A stretch of DNA of 64,000 nucleotides from positions 2,227,001 through 2,291,000 of the forward strand of contig NZ_CP089980.1 in NCBI RefSeq assembly GCF_021389955.1, in the 5' to 3' direction. This stretch comes from Fulvivirga maritima (GTDB taxonomy: Bacteria > Bacteroidota > Bacteroidia > Cytophagales > Cyclobacteriaceae). This document shows positions 10,577-18,805 of the stretch, piece by piece. Position 1 is the first letter of the stretch, and each line of letters opens with the position of its first letter. The notes under the pieces were generated by a model that did not search any database, was not told the DNA's origin, and saw nothing but the letters and a program-made list of their open reading frames with translations. A program made the translations under genes and the position numbers.

Positions 10577-11740
10577 CTATCGTTTTATAATAAAGCTTAT
10601 AATATAAGGTGTTTCGGGGTCCTCAGGAGGAATTAGATCATTAAATGGATTTGATCTAAAACTTGCTTTTATTTCATTTAGTGTATGCCATGGAGCGACT
10701 GAAATAAACCTTTTATGGTTGTTAAACAAAGGTGTTAATACCTGAGAAGCAGTAAAACTATATCCTTCAAAACTAAACTCTCGTATTGAGGAAGTTTGTT
10801 CGTTATATACTCCTATATGTTTATTTAGCTTATGCACATAGCTAAACATTAAATTTTCATTGTCAGAATCAATCAATGCTGCGCTAAAATCATAATCGGA
10901 TAATCTATTAATATCTTTATTCAATAGATTAATAAAATCTTGATGCCCATTTTGTAATAAGCTAGCAGGAAGCGGATTATTTTCATAAACAAAAACATAT
11001 TTCGCTCTTATTGTATCAGGGCTAATATTAAAAATAGTATCTATTAAATGATCACTAAATAGTAATTCCTCGCCATGCCTAATCAATGCATGCGTGTTGT
11101 GAACGCGAGCTTCTTCAAAGTTTTCAGGCTTAAATGGAAGGTAATTATTAATAATTTCGCCTTCAGGTTGAACTATCAGTATATCATTTGTATAGTTTAT
11201 GTTATTATGAACGTTGGTAAACTTAGCAGTGAATAAATAATATAGAGAATCTCTGAATTTATAGTTCATAAATTTATACCCTATATCCTTTCTTGAAATA
11301 AAATTGCCTTCAAAATCATAATAATAAAAACGTTCGGCTTGCGAATCATAAATTTCTATTTGATTTTTATCGGTTATTGTAAAGTCTGTGACCTCTTTGT
11401 ACTGATAGGGGGCATTACCTTTATTATTGATTAGCTTAATTAAGCTCCCATATTTATTAGTGACTATGATGTTACCAGTGTACTGACCGTCAAGAAAGAA
11501 ATATAAACTATCATAATTTACTCCTTTTGTAATACTACTAAATATAGGTGTAATTGAATCAGTTGACTGTATAGGTGTAACCTGTATAGAGTCAATCATA
11601 TCGTCTATATACTTAACTGTATTAGTTGAAGGGGAAAGGTGTATTTCCTTTAAATTAGATACCACATCTTCGGTTCTATTTGAACAGGATGTGCACAAAA
11701 TAGTGGTAACTACAAGTAGAAAAGTAGTTTTAAGTTTCAT
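10577..11740 (-). CDS. 6-bladed beta-propeller family lipoprotein
   Basis: A 387-residue protein with an N-terminal lipoprotein signal (MKLKTTFLLVVTTILCTSCS). The body is rich in short beta-strands and repeats of the form IxIYDSQAERFYYYDFEGNFI, as seen in the 6-bladed beta-propeller lipoproteins (BF3164-like) that are common in Bacteroidota and often sit near NVEALA-type peptides. It is predicted to lie in the cell envelope as a protein- or peptide-binding scaffold; no catalytic residues are recognisable. Its start overlaps the stop of the upstream lipoprotein gene by 11 nt, and that gene overlaps the RND permease gene, so the three form one operon in the order RND, short lipoprotein, propeller lipoprotein. 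Confidence 0.75.
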   Translation of the reverse strand: MKLKTTFLLVVTTILCTSCSNRTEDVVSNLKEIHLSPSTNTVKYIDDMIDSIQVTPIQSTDSITPIFSSITKGVNYDSLYFFLDGQYTGNIIVTNKYGSLIKLINNKGNAPYQYKEVTDFTITDKNQIEIYDSQAERFYYYDFEGNFISRKDIGYKFMNYKFRDSLYYLFTAKFTNVHNNINYTNDILIVQPEGEIINNYLPFKPENFEEARVHNTHALIRHGEELLFSDHLIDTIFNISPDTIRAKYVFVYENNPLPASLLQNGHQDFINLLNKDINRLSDYDFSAALIDSDNENLMFSYVHKLNKHIGVYNEQTSSIREFSFEGYSFTASQVLTPLFNNHKRFISVAPWHTLNEIKASFRSNPFNDLIPPEDPETPYIISFIIKR

Positions 11741-12344
11741 TTATGAAATATTTATTTAATTCTATAGGATTTTCTTTCTGAGGATCTGAGGCCGGAATGT
11801 ACATGACGTTGTTTATAAAAACAGGAGTGGACTTAACACTTCTTTCAAAATCGTGTTCATAAATAACATTTAAGTTAGAATCCATTACCCGAAAATAAGT
11901 ATGTAGTTCCTTCTCTAATAATGTAGTCTCAGCAGTATTAAAATGAATGCCATAATACCTGTTTACTGTATCATGGTGTATTTCCCCTTTCTGATTTATT
12001 AGATATAAATGATTGGAGTTAGCTACAAGTAATGAATCTGATGAAATTATTTTAAAAGAAATTAACTTGACTTTATTAGAACCGTCCTCTTGGTGCTGGA
12101 TAGATTGATCCAATTTATAATACGTTAAAGAAAAAAACATAATTTTATGCATCAGATAATCATATTCGGCCAAATAAGATATATCATCAATATTTACATG
12201 TTGCCACATTATTAGATCTGCGATTAACTCATGTCCCAGGTGTAAGGTAATGGTGCTTTTATCTAGTGAATCAGTAGTATTGTGCATATTATTACATGCC
12301 AAAAGAAATAGGAAGAAGATATAAATTGATGCGAAGACCCTCAT
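11730..12344 (-). CDS. Short lipoprotein, resembles the N-terminal half of a DUF4221/beta-propeller protein
   Basis: I chose the ATG at 12344 because it overlaps the stop of the RND gene as ATGA (translational coupling) and begins a clean lipoprotein signal (MRVFASIYIFFLFLLAC, Cys17). A longer reading from 12446 would only translate the 3' end of the RND gene in another frame. The 204-residue product contains strands such as DSLLVANSNHLYLINQKGEI and ends soon after STPVFINNVMYIPASD, which looks like a propeller protein cut to about half length. The downstream gene has its own signal peptide, so this is not simply one gene split by a frameshift. Probably an envelope lipoprotein acting with the RND pump; function unknown. 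Confidence 0.65.
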   Translation of the reverse strand: MRVFASIYIFFLFLLACNNMHNTTDSLDKSTITLHLGHELIADLIMWQHVNIDDISYLAEYDYLMHKIMFFSLTYYKLDQSIQHQEDGSNKVKLISFKIISSDSLLVANSNHLYLINQKGEIHHDTVNRYYGIHFNTAETTLLEKELHTYFRVMDSNLNVIYEHDFERSVKSTPVFINNVMYIPASDPQKENPIELNKYFINET

Positions 12345-15300
12345 GGTATTTGTTGCTTCTTGGTTAAGAATACAGGCAAACAAATAAACACAGCTACTAA
12401 AGAAAAAATCAGCCCTCCGATGGTGCCAATAGCCAGTGAAAACCAAAAGACTTCTTCTTGTCCATTAATTAAAAAAGGAATTAGCCCGAAGCAAGTGGAG
12501 AGCACAGTGAGGAGGATGGGTTGTGCCTTGCCTAGCGCAGCTTTTATAATGTTTTTGTTATGAATGCCATGCTTGTAGCTTTTAAAGTCATTAACTATGA
12601 AAATGGCAGCATTTACTACCAAACCTCCCAAAAGAATGAAAGCAGCGTATCCCCCTTGATCGAAATAGAAATCAAAAATTGAGAATATTAAGAACAAGCC
12701 TATAAATGAGATAGGAATGCATATTATAATGTATAAGGGTAATTTTAGGCTTTCGAAAAGTATGGCGCAAATCATAAAAATGGCAGCCATTAAAACTAAA
12801 ATGAGGCCGTATTGCCTTTTGGTTTTATCCCAGGTCCAATCCCAACTTATTTTTTTAGCTTCAAAGCCCAGTGGCAATTCTTGCCTTTGAGCTTCCAGGG
12901 TTTTATCAAGGTAGTCATTGCCAAATTTATAACTTCCGAAATAGTCAAAACTGACTATCCTTAAATATTGCCGGTTTTCTTTATGGATAGCATTGGTTGT
13001 TTCTTGTAGTTCTAAATTGGCTATTTTACTCAAGTCAATTGTTTTGGATGAGTCTATTTGGAATTGACCATGTTGTAGTTGATAGGCGTTGAAGTTGTCG
13101 GCTTTGTCACTTACTAAATAAACTGGAGTGAGAGAATGCTGTAGGTTGAGGTAAGTAGAGGGTGTGGTTGGTTTGGTGTGTTCTCGCAGGCTGGTCGCAA
13201 TCTCATAAGTACTCACCTTTTGTTTGGCTAGCAATTCTGGTGTCATAGAGAAAACATACTCTTTAGCATTTTTCTCAGTCCACATAAGTCTTTCGTTTAT
13301 ATTTACTTCCTGAATACGTTTATGTACCAGAAGTTTATTGGCCAATGATTGTGCCTGTACGGCTAATTCATCATAATTATATCCTTTTAACATTACTTGA
13401 AAGGAGGGCATAGCATTTGAATTACTATTACTAAAACCTTTACCAATACCATAAATATTCCATTCAACACCACCCCAATCTAATGATTTCGCTATCAACC
13501 GGCTTTTAAGTTGATATGGAAGTGCGCCATGCTCTTGCTCGGGAGTGAATTCAATGATGATAGAGCTGTTCTGTCCACTATTTACAGAGGTTATAAATCT
13601 ATCAATACCCTTAACAGGCAGAAGATATGCCTCTACATTTTGCATCACCTCATTCATTTGTGATAGGGTGCTACCATATGGCAGAGCTGCGTGAATAAAA
13701 AGCTGTGTTTTCTCGGGTGTTCTATAGGTAGATTTTTCAAACACATTCCTAATGAAAAGTCTTAAGCTTCCACCTAAAGCTTTGTCTACATAAGGTCTTA
13801 TATGATCCTGATAAGTGGAGCTACCAATGGTTTTATTATAAAATTCATGATCATTCCACTGTGCGGGCAACAAAAATATTGGAGTGCCAAATAATAAAAC
13901 AATCACAGTGAGAAACATTACTTTTCTCTTAGCAAGAAATGTAATGAAGTTATAATAGTGTTTTCTGATACTTACGCTTCGCTTTCTCTTATGGTAAGAG
14001 GATTGTTCAGTACTTTTCTTTTTTATATTCAAAATTGAAAAGATGGCGGGTGTGTAGGTAATGGCTATTAACAATGATATAGCTAAGCAAACCACTATGA
14101 TCTGACTAAACTCCAGCAAATTATTTTTTTCCTCTTCCGGTAAGAAAAAAACTAACATTAAGGCCGCTATGGTAGTGAGAGAAGCTCCGAGCAAGGAGGG
14201 AAATATACTTACATTATCTTTTTTATATAGATGATCTACCATCACAATAGAATTGTCTACCAATAAACCAAAGGCGATGGTGAGGCCGGCAATAGTATAA
14301 ATGTGGACATCAATTTTTAGCAACCATGCCACTAGTAAGGTCAGACTAAGGTTGATTATAATGCCAGAAAATAGCACTAATAAATACTTGAGCTTTCTAT
14401 TAACTAAGAAAATGAATAATGACAGAATAAGAATAGAAAAACCTGCTCTGAGATAAATTTTATGTAGTTCATCTCTTATAAACTCAGTATCGTCATAATC
14501 CTTGCTAATGGATAGCTCCACGGGTAATTGTTCTTTTATGAGGCGGATCTGTTCGTAGATTTGGTCAGCCAGTACAATTTTATTTATTCCTTTTTTTGCG
14601 GTAATTCTGAGCGTGATGGAGTTTAAACCATTTATTCTATAGTAGGCTTGAGGTTCGCTTTCTTCTAATAAGACATTGCTTATGTCTTTAAGTCGTATAG
14701 CTCGTTCTTTCGTGGCTTTTAGGATGGTGTTTTTTATATTTTCAATATCAGTGGCGGTGCTGCCCGTTTTTATTATTAAATTCTCACCATTCATAGTAAG
14801 CAAACCAGGATAATTGATGGAAAAGTTGCTGTTAATAGCGTCAGCCACATCTTGATATGAAATTCCAAATTGCTGGGTTTTAGTATTATCAATTATTATA
14901 GTCAACTGAAGATCTTGCGCTCCATAAGTTGTTATTTCATCTATACCATGAAGCTGAGAAAGAGCAATAAGCAGATGTTCGTCAGCGATTTTTTTAATCT
15001 GATAACCCGTTAGGGAAGCTTTTAATTTATAAACAAGAAGGGGCGAGGTATTTTCTTCTTCAGAACCAGATGAAACTATAGGATAAGAAAGCTTGGTGTT
15101 GAGTTTAGGGTAAACTTGTCTAAGCAGTGTGTTTACTTCAAATTGCTTGTAGTTGATGTCAGCTTCTTTGCTAAAGCTAATGGTTACATAGCCACTGTTA
15201 TAGTTAGATACAGAATATATTTCATCTACTTCAGTTAATTGAGAAAAGGTGTTTTCAAGTGGAGATGTAGCTTCGCGTTCAACTATTTCTGGCGAGGAAT

Positions 15301-15436
15301 TAGGTAGATTATAAGAAATGGTAAGCTCATGCCGATTGCCTACAGGATTAAGATCTATCCTTAGAAGAGGGATAACGGCCCACCCCAAAAGGCTCAGTGC
15401 TATAAAACAGACTATGATCTTAAAGGCATGATTCAT
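12341..15436 (-). CDS. RND-family efflux/export permease (first of two in the locus)
   Basis: A 1031-residue inner-membrane RND transporter of the AcrB/HAE-like type, which uses the proton gradient to move substrates from the periplasmic side. Layout: TM1 at about 10-28, a large periplasmic porter loop (about 30-330), TM2-TM6 (about 330-475), TM7 (about 500-520), a second periplasmic loop (about 525-850) and the last five TMs (about 855-1025). The proton-relay motif in TM4 is FGLLVDNSIVMVDH, with Asp394 kept and Asn395 in place of the second Asp, as in many HAE-type members. TM10 has LVVNAAIFIV instead of the AcrB lysine pattern. It is the first gene of a minus-strand operon with two lipoproteins, divergent from the adaptor at 15719. 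No outer-membrane TolC partner is nearby. Confidence 0.9.
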   Translation of the reverse strand: MNHAFKIIVCFIALSLLGWAVIPLLRIDLNPVGNRHELTISYNLPNSSPEIVEREATSPLENTFSQLTEVDEIYSVSNYNSGYVTISFSKEADINYKQFEVNTLLRQVYPKLNTKLSYPIVSSGSEEENTSPLLVYKLKASLTGYQIKKIADEHLLIALSQLHGIDEITTYGAQDLQLTIIIDNTKTQQFGISYQDVADAINSNFSINYPGLLTMNGENLIIKTGSTATDIENIKNTILKATKERAIRLKDISNVLLEESEPQAYYRINGLNSITLRITAKKGINKIVLADQIYEQIRLIKEQLPVELSISKDYDDTEFIRDELHKIYLRAGFSILILSLFIFLVNRKLKYLLVLFSGIIINLSLTLLVAWLLKIDVHIYTIAGLTIAFGLLVDNSIVMVDHLYKKDNVSIFPSLLGASLTTIAALMLVFFLPEEEKNNLLEFSQIIVVCLAISLLIAITYTPAIFSILNIKKKSTEQSSYHKRKRSVSIRKHYYNFITFLAKRKVMFLTVIVLLFGTPIFLLPAQWNDHEFYNKTIGSSTYQDHIRPYVDKALGGSLRLFIRNVFEKSTYRTPEKTQLFIHAALPYGSTLSQMNEVMQNVEAYLLPVKGIDRFITSVNSGQNSSIIIEFTPEQEHGALPYQLKSRLIAKSLDWGGVEWNIYGIGKGFSNSNSNAMPSFQVMLKGYNYDELAVQAQSLANKLLVHKRIQEVNINERLMWTEKNAKEYVFSMTPELLAKQKVSTYEIATSLREHTKPTTPSTYLNLQHSLTPVYLVSDKADNFNAYQLQHGQFQIDSSKTIDLSKIANLELQETTNAIHKENRQYLRIVSFDYFGSYKFGNDYLDKTLEAQRQELPLGFEAKKISWDWTWDKTKRQYGLILVLMAAIFMICAILFESLKLPLYIIICIPISFIGLFLIFSIFDFYFDQGGYAAFILLGGLVVNAAIFIVNDFKSYKHGIHNKNIIKAALGKAQPILLTVLSTCFGLIPFLINGQEEVFWFSLAIGTIGGLIFSLVAVFICLPVFLTKKQQIP

Positions 15437-15718
15437 TTAAGGTAAATGCAAAAAATGCAAAGATTAGGTTTAGAAATGAAAAATGATTGCTATGTCTTTT
15501 CAGTTATTCAATCATAATAATAAGCTAATATTATTTAAAATATAAGAAAAGTGACATTTTATTCATTGGCGTTTTTAAGGTTAATAGAAACAAAGTTATG
15601 TAAAATTCTTGAGGAAGGTTAGCTTTAAAAACTTCATTTAAACTCTCTTTTGTTATATTTAAATTTTATTAATATGTTTCTACTTATATGCATACATTGA
15701 TCTAGACCTATACCTTAT
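15437..15718. promoter_or_regulatory. Divergent intergenic region of the RND/Cys-peptide locus
   Basis: 282 nt of very AT-rich DNA between two divergently transcribed RND-related arms. On the minus strand a near-match to a -7 box lies at 15458-15466 (TAATCTTTG, one base too long for TAnnTTTG). No clear box is seen for the plus arm. No operator palindrome or regulator gene is recognisable. The layout suggests shared control, but this is inference. Confidence 0.35.
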
Positions 15719-16759
15719 ATGAGACCTATTTTTTTTTATGGATTATGCCTTTTCGCTTGTGCTTGCTCTTCTCCTGCCAAAGATAGAGAGACGGACCCGG
15801 AAGAATTTAGAAACGAACTGAAGCCTACCGAGGTGGCAGTAATTCCTGCAGAACTAAAAACTTTTAACTATACCGTAATAGCCACAGGAAAAATTGAAGC
15901 AGATCAATTTGCTGAGGCCAGGTTTGGCACTTCTGGCCTTGTCAAAGACTTAAAAGTACGTAATGGGCAGAAAGTTAGGCAAGGGGCAATATTGGCAGAG
16001 CTTTATAACCAGGAGCTTCAGCTTAGTCTAAAAAAGGCAGAGGCTAACTGGAAACAAATGGAATATGATTATAGAAGTCAACTACTTTCATATTCTGAAA
16101 AGGATTTAGCGGGTGTTAGGGGAGATACTATCAGAGAGAGTATTGCCTTTGCTACCGGATATGCCAATGCTAAAATAGAGTACGATCTGGCCATTTATAA
16201 TTTTCAGCAAGCCACCTTGAAAGCACCTATTTCAGGAGTGGTGGCTAACGTAACTATCAAACCTCAAAATTATATATCTGCAGATGAAACCGTATGCGAA
16301 ATATATGCACCAGAATCAATACGGGCTGTAGTACATATTATGGAAAGTGATTTTAGTAAGTTAAAATTAGGCCAATCTGCTACACTTTCTTCTGCAGCTA
16401 TTGACAAAGATATTTCTTGCATTGTTGAAAGGATTAACCCAATTATTGATGAAGCTGGCATGATAGAGGTGGTGCTAAAGGTTAACAACTATCAATCTCT
16501 TTTACCAGGCATGAATGTGCAGGCTTCTATCGACATTCCTACTAATGAAGCCGTGGTGGTTCCCAAAGAAGCTATTGTGGTGAGAGGAGGGCGTCAAGTG
16601 GTTTTTGTGGCTGAAGCTGGAAAAGCAAAATGGCAATATGTAAAAACTGGTCTGGATAACGGAGAAAGTGTGGAGGTGCTTGAGGGATTAGAAGTAGGTC
16701 AGAAAGTAATACTTAAAAATAACTTGCAGTTAGCACACGGAGCAGCAATAATTTTCTGA
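15719..16759 (+). CDS. RND periplasmic adaptor (membrane fusion) lipoprotein
   Basis: A 346-residue HlyD/AcrA-type adaptor. The N-terminus MRPIFFYGLCLFACACSSP is a lipoprotein signal (Cys14 or Cys16). The split lipoyl-like domain is seen in FGTSGLVKDLKVRNGQKV and LKAPISGVVANVTI, flanking a short alpha-hairpin (about 95-160). A beta-barrel (about 200-270) and membrane-proximal domain (about 275-346, ending LQLAHGAAIIF) follow. It should bridge an RND permease to the outer membrane. It is the only adaptor in a locus with two RND permeases (12341-15436 and 18806-21799), so it may serve both; this is inference from gene count. The short hairpin is typical of RND rather than ABC adaptors. Confidence 0.88.
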   Translation: MRPIFFYGLCLFACACSSPAKDRETDPEEFRNELKPTEVAVIPAELKTFNYTVIATGKIEADQFAEARFGTSGLVKDLKVRNGQKVRQGAILAELYNQELQLSLKKAEANWKQMEYDYRSQLLSYSEKDLAGVRGDTIRESIAFATGYANAKIEYDLAIYNFQQATLKAPISGVVANVTIKPQNYISADETVCEIYAPESIRAVVHIMESDFSKLKLGQSATLSSAAIDKDISCIVERINPIIDEAGMIEVVLKVNNYQSLLPGMNVQASIDIPTNEAVVVPKEAIVVRGGRQVVFVAEAGKAKWQYVKTGLDNGESVEVLEGLEVGQKVILKNNLQLAHGAAIIF

Positions 16760-16828
16760 CATTAAAATTGTATATTAATAATATTAATCATATTTTTAAA
16801 AATATAAATTAAATAAAATATATTTATT

Positions 16829-17023
16829 ATGAAAAAAACTGTATTGAGAGTTAGTTTGATGGCCTCTATCTTGTTTGCTATTCAAAACATTAGTCCAATC
16901 AATGTATCTGCGGAAGCTGCAGGAGATTTACGTTATTGTAAATGTAATGGCAAATGTAAAGGAAAAGGTGGATGTTGTAAAAAAAGTGTTCAACTGGCAG
17001 TTGCCATCGACGAATTATGTTAA
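16829..17023 (+). CDS. Small secreted cysteine-rich peptide (NVEALA-like)
   Basis: A 64-residue peptide. Residues 1 to about 28 form a signal peptide (MKKTVLRVSLMASILFAI...) ending in INVSAEAAG, which resembles the NVEALA motif before the cleavage site in Bacteroidota NVEALA peptides. The mature part (about 34 residues) is basic and has six cysteines at 37, 39, 43, 49, 50 and 64, four of them in YCKCNGKCKGKGGCC. Six cysteines could make three disulfides or bind metal. It is encoded between the RND adaptor (69 nt upstream, very AT-rich spacer) and a DUF4221-type lipoprotein, with a CxxC lipoprotein two genes downstream. The NVEALA assignment is by pattern only. Alternatives: metallothionein-like metal carrier, bacteriocin-like peptide, or signal. 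Confidence 0.7.
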   Translation: MKKTVLRVSLMASILFAIQNISPINVSAEAAGDLRYCKCNGKCKGKGGCCKKSVQLAVAIDELC

Positions 17024-17031
17024 GGGTTATT

Positions 17032-18234
17032 ATGATGCCTGCTAGATTAGCAGGCATTTACATACTATTTTTTTGTGGCTGCCAAAATCCAAAAGATTCA
17101 ATAAATCATATTAAAATTATTGAGCCAGTTGAGGCTGATTTGAACTATTCACTTGAAATAATGGATACCGTGCTAATTCCAGTTGATTCATTAACGAGAA
17201 CGGTTAACAATGTGAATTATTTTTATTGCTCTCCAAAGACAGAATTATATTTTGATTATAATCCTGCTGTCCATGCGATACAGGGTTACAATATTAATTC
17301 AAAGGTTAAAGAATTTTATATTGAGTTAAATAAAGAAGGTCCGGAAGCCATAGAGGAAGTTATAGGATTGTGTGTTGTTAGCTTAGATTCAATATTTTTG
17401 GTGACAGAATCTCCAAAGAGAAGAATTTTATTATTAAATAGTCAAGGAGAGGTATTATCAAATTGGTTCATACAGGAGCCCTTGCCATCTGGTTTGTCTG
17501 AATATGATTTATACTTCAGTAATAATTTTGAAATAGAATACAATAATGAAAGGAAGTCTCTGATATTATCAATAGCAGTATATGTAGAACCTTGGAAATT
17601 GGAATACTATAACCATCCGTTTATTATTGAGTATTCTTTATCAAAAAATAAAATATTAGAACAGTATGGCGTTTTCCCTTATTCTAATGATATCTATTTT
17701 ATGATGGAAGAAAATAGTAGATTCTCTATGAAAGATAAGGAGGTGGTAAGTTTTTATGGAAGCGATTTATTTCTTGTTTATAATTCTGGGGATAAAAAAC
17801 TAGAGAAAATTATCAAAGTTTCAAGTAAGTTTTTAAATGATGAAATTCCTCCAATTGGGAAAGATATTGTTGAGGATCAAGACATGGCTGCTCAATCTAA
17901 TTATTTTTTGGAAAATGGAAGTTATATGGTTGCTAGATATGATTCAAAAAGGAATATAATATATAGATTAATAAAAACACCAATGGATGCATTTAATGTT
18001 GATGGATCAAAGAAGGGATATAGTGATATTGAATATAGCTTAATGATACTTGACAATAATTTCTCGCCCATAGATGAGATAAAATTAAGTTCTAAAAAAT
18101 TTAATCCTAATATATTTTTTGTTAATGAGCAAGGCTTATGGTTAAGCCTTAATAATTCTTCCAATACTTCTGTAGATGAGGATTATCTTTCCCTAGTTTT
18201 ATTTAGACCAGTGAGTAATGATAAAAATGATTAA
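17032..18234 (+). CDS. DUF4221/beta-propeller-type lipoprotein
   Basis: About 400 residues, with a lipoprotein signal (MMPARLAGIYILFFCGC). I prefer the ATG at 17032 because AAGG (17022-17025) sits 6 nt upstream of it. An ATG at 17017 would overlap the Cys-peptide gene by 7 nt and is possible. The body is made of repeated beta-strand stretches (DSIFLVTESPKRRILLLNSQG; SLILSIAVYVEPW) as in DUF4221 proteins, which are propeller-like envelope lipoproteins of Bacteroidota. No catalytic motif is seen. Gene order adaptor, Cys-peptide, this protein, CxxC lipoprotein, RND permease suggests one transcription unit. Codon use looks more AT-rich than in the neighbouring RND genes, which may indicate an accessory origin. 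Confidence 0.65.
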   Translation: MMPARLAGIYILFFCGCQNPKDSINHIKIIEPVEADLNYSLEIMDTVLIPVDSLTRTVNNVNYFYCSPKTELYFDYNPAVHAIQGYNINSKVKEFYIELNKEGPEAIEEVIGLCVVSLDSIFLVTESPKRRILLLNSQGEVLSNWFIQEPLPSGLSEYDLYFSNNFEIEYNNERKSLILSIAVYVEPWKLEYYNHPFIIEYSLSKNKILEQYGVFPYSNDIYFMMEENSRFSMKDKEVVSFYGSDLFLVYNSGDKKLEKIIKVSSKFLNDEIPPIGKDIVEDQDMAAQSNYFLENGSYMVARYDSKRNIIYRLIKTPMDAFNVDGSKKGYSDIEYSLMILDNNFSPIDEIKLSSKKFNPNIFFVNEQGLWLSLNNSSNTSVDEDYLSLVLFRPVSNDKND

Positions 18235-18676
18235 CTATTTTTTTTCTATTATTATGATGTCCATGATCTTTGGCTGTAATAAGCATTATGATAATTCTGA
18301 GGGTCTAAATGAATATTTTTCTGAGCTAAATATTGCTTACGAGGATCTAGACGCATGTTTGATTGTACCACTGCAGGGGTGTTCGTCTTGCATCGATAAG
18401 TGTGTATCTTTTGTTAAGAAAAATCACACAAATAATAAGATCCATTTTATAATTGTATCTTCTGATTTGAGGGATGTTAAGATTCGTTTGGGCTCTAATG
18501 TTTGGAGAAGTAAAAGTGTTACAATCGATAGTTCTATGCTTGCCGTTAAAAAATCTTTGACATATATTTCACCACTAATTATTTCCAATGAGCAAGGTGA
18601 TCCCATTGTTACATCTATAAATGTCGGTGAGATCGATAAACAACTTGCTAGTTTGCAGCGGAAAATTAATTTGTGA
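18218..18676 (+). CDS. Small lipoprotein with a CxxC thioredoxin-like motif
   Basis: A 152-residue protein beginning with a lipoprotein signal (MIKMINYFFSIIMMSMIFGC). The pattern DACLIVPLQGCSSCIDKCVSF (Cys-Ser-Ser-Cys plus a third Cys) after a beta-strand, followed by KIHFIIVSSD and ISPLIISNEQGDPI, fits a thioredoxin fold: active-site CxxC and a strand near a cis-Pro (SPLI). A thiol-disulfide role in the envelope is a reasonable inference, with the six-cysteine peptide at 16829 as an obvious candidate substrate. It overlaps the previous gene by 17 nt, so it is in the same operon. No specific family recognised. Confidence 0.65.
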   Translation: MIKMINYFFSIIMMSMIFGCNKHYDNSEGLNEYFSELNIAYEDLDACLIVPLQGCSSCIDKCVSFVKKNHTNNKIHFIIVSSDLRDVKIRLGSNVWRSKSVTIDSSMLAVKKSLTYISPLIISNEQGDPIVTSINVGEIDKQLASLQRKINL

Positions 18677-18805
18677 TTAATACATTTTAGTAGTAATGGT
18701 TTTTATTTTTAATTGCTTTAATTCTTGAAGTGATAAAGGTGAGAGGGTAGCAAATTTTACAATGAGAATGGAATTATAAAATATATTCATGATTATTACT
18801 CTTAT

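Noticed and set aside
12344-12446. Upstream extension of the short lipoprotein start
   Set aside because: These codons translate the 3' end of the RND gene in another frame; the ATG at 12344 begins a proper lipoprotein signal and overlaps the RND stop as ATGA.
12360-12563. Plus-strand small ORF in the RND gene
   Set aside because: Antisense to the last TM segments of the RND permease; no start context or protein pattern of its own.
15437-15718. Possible small RNA gene in the divergent region
   Set aside because: AT-rich with no clear stem-loop or terminator, so there is nothing to support it.
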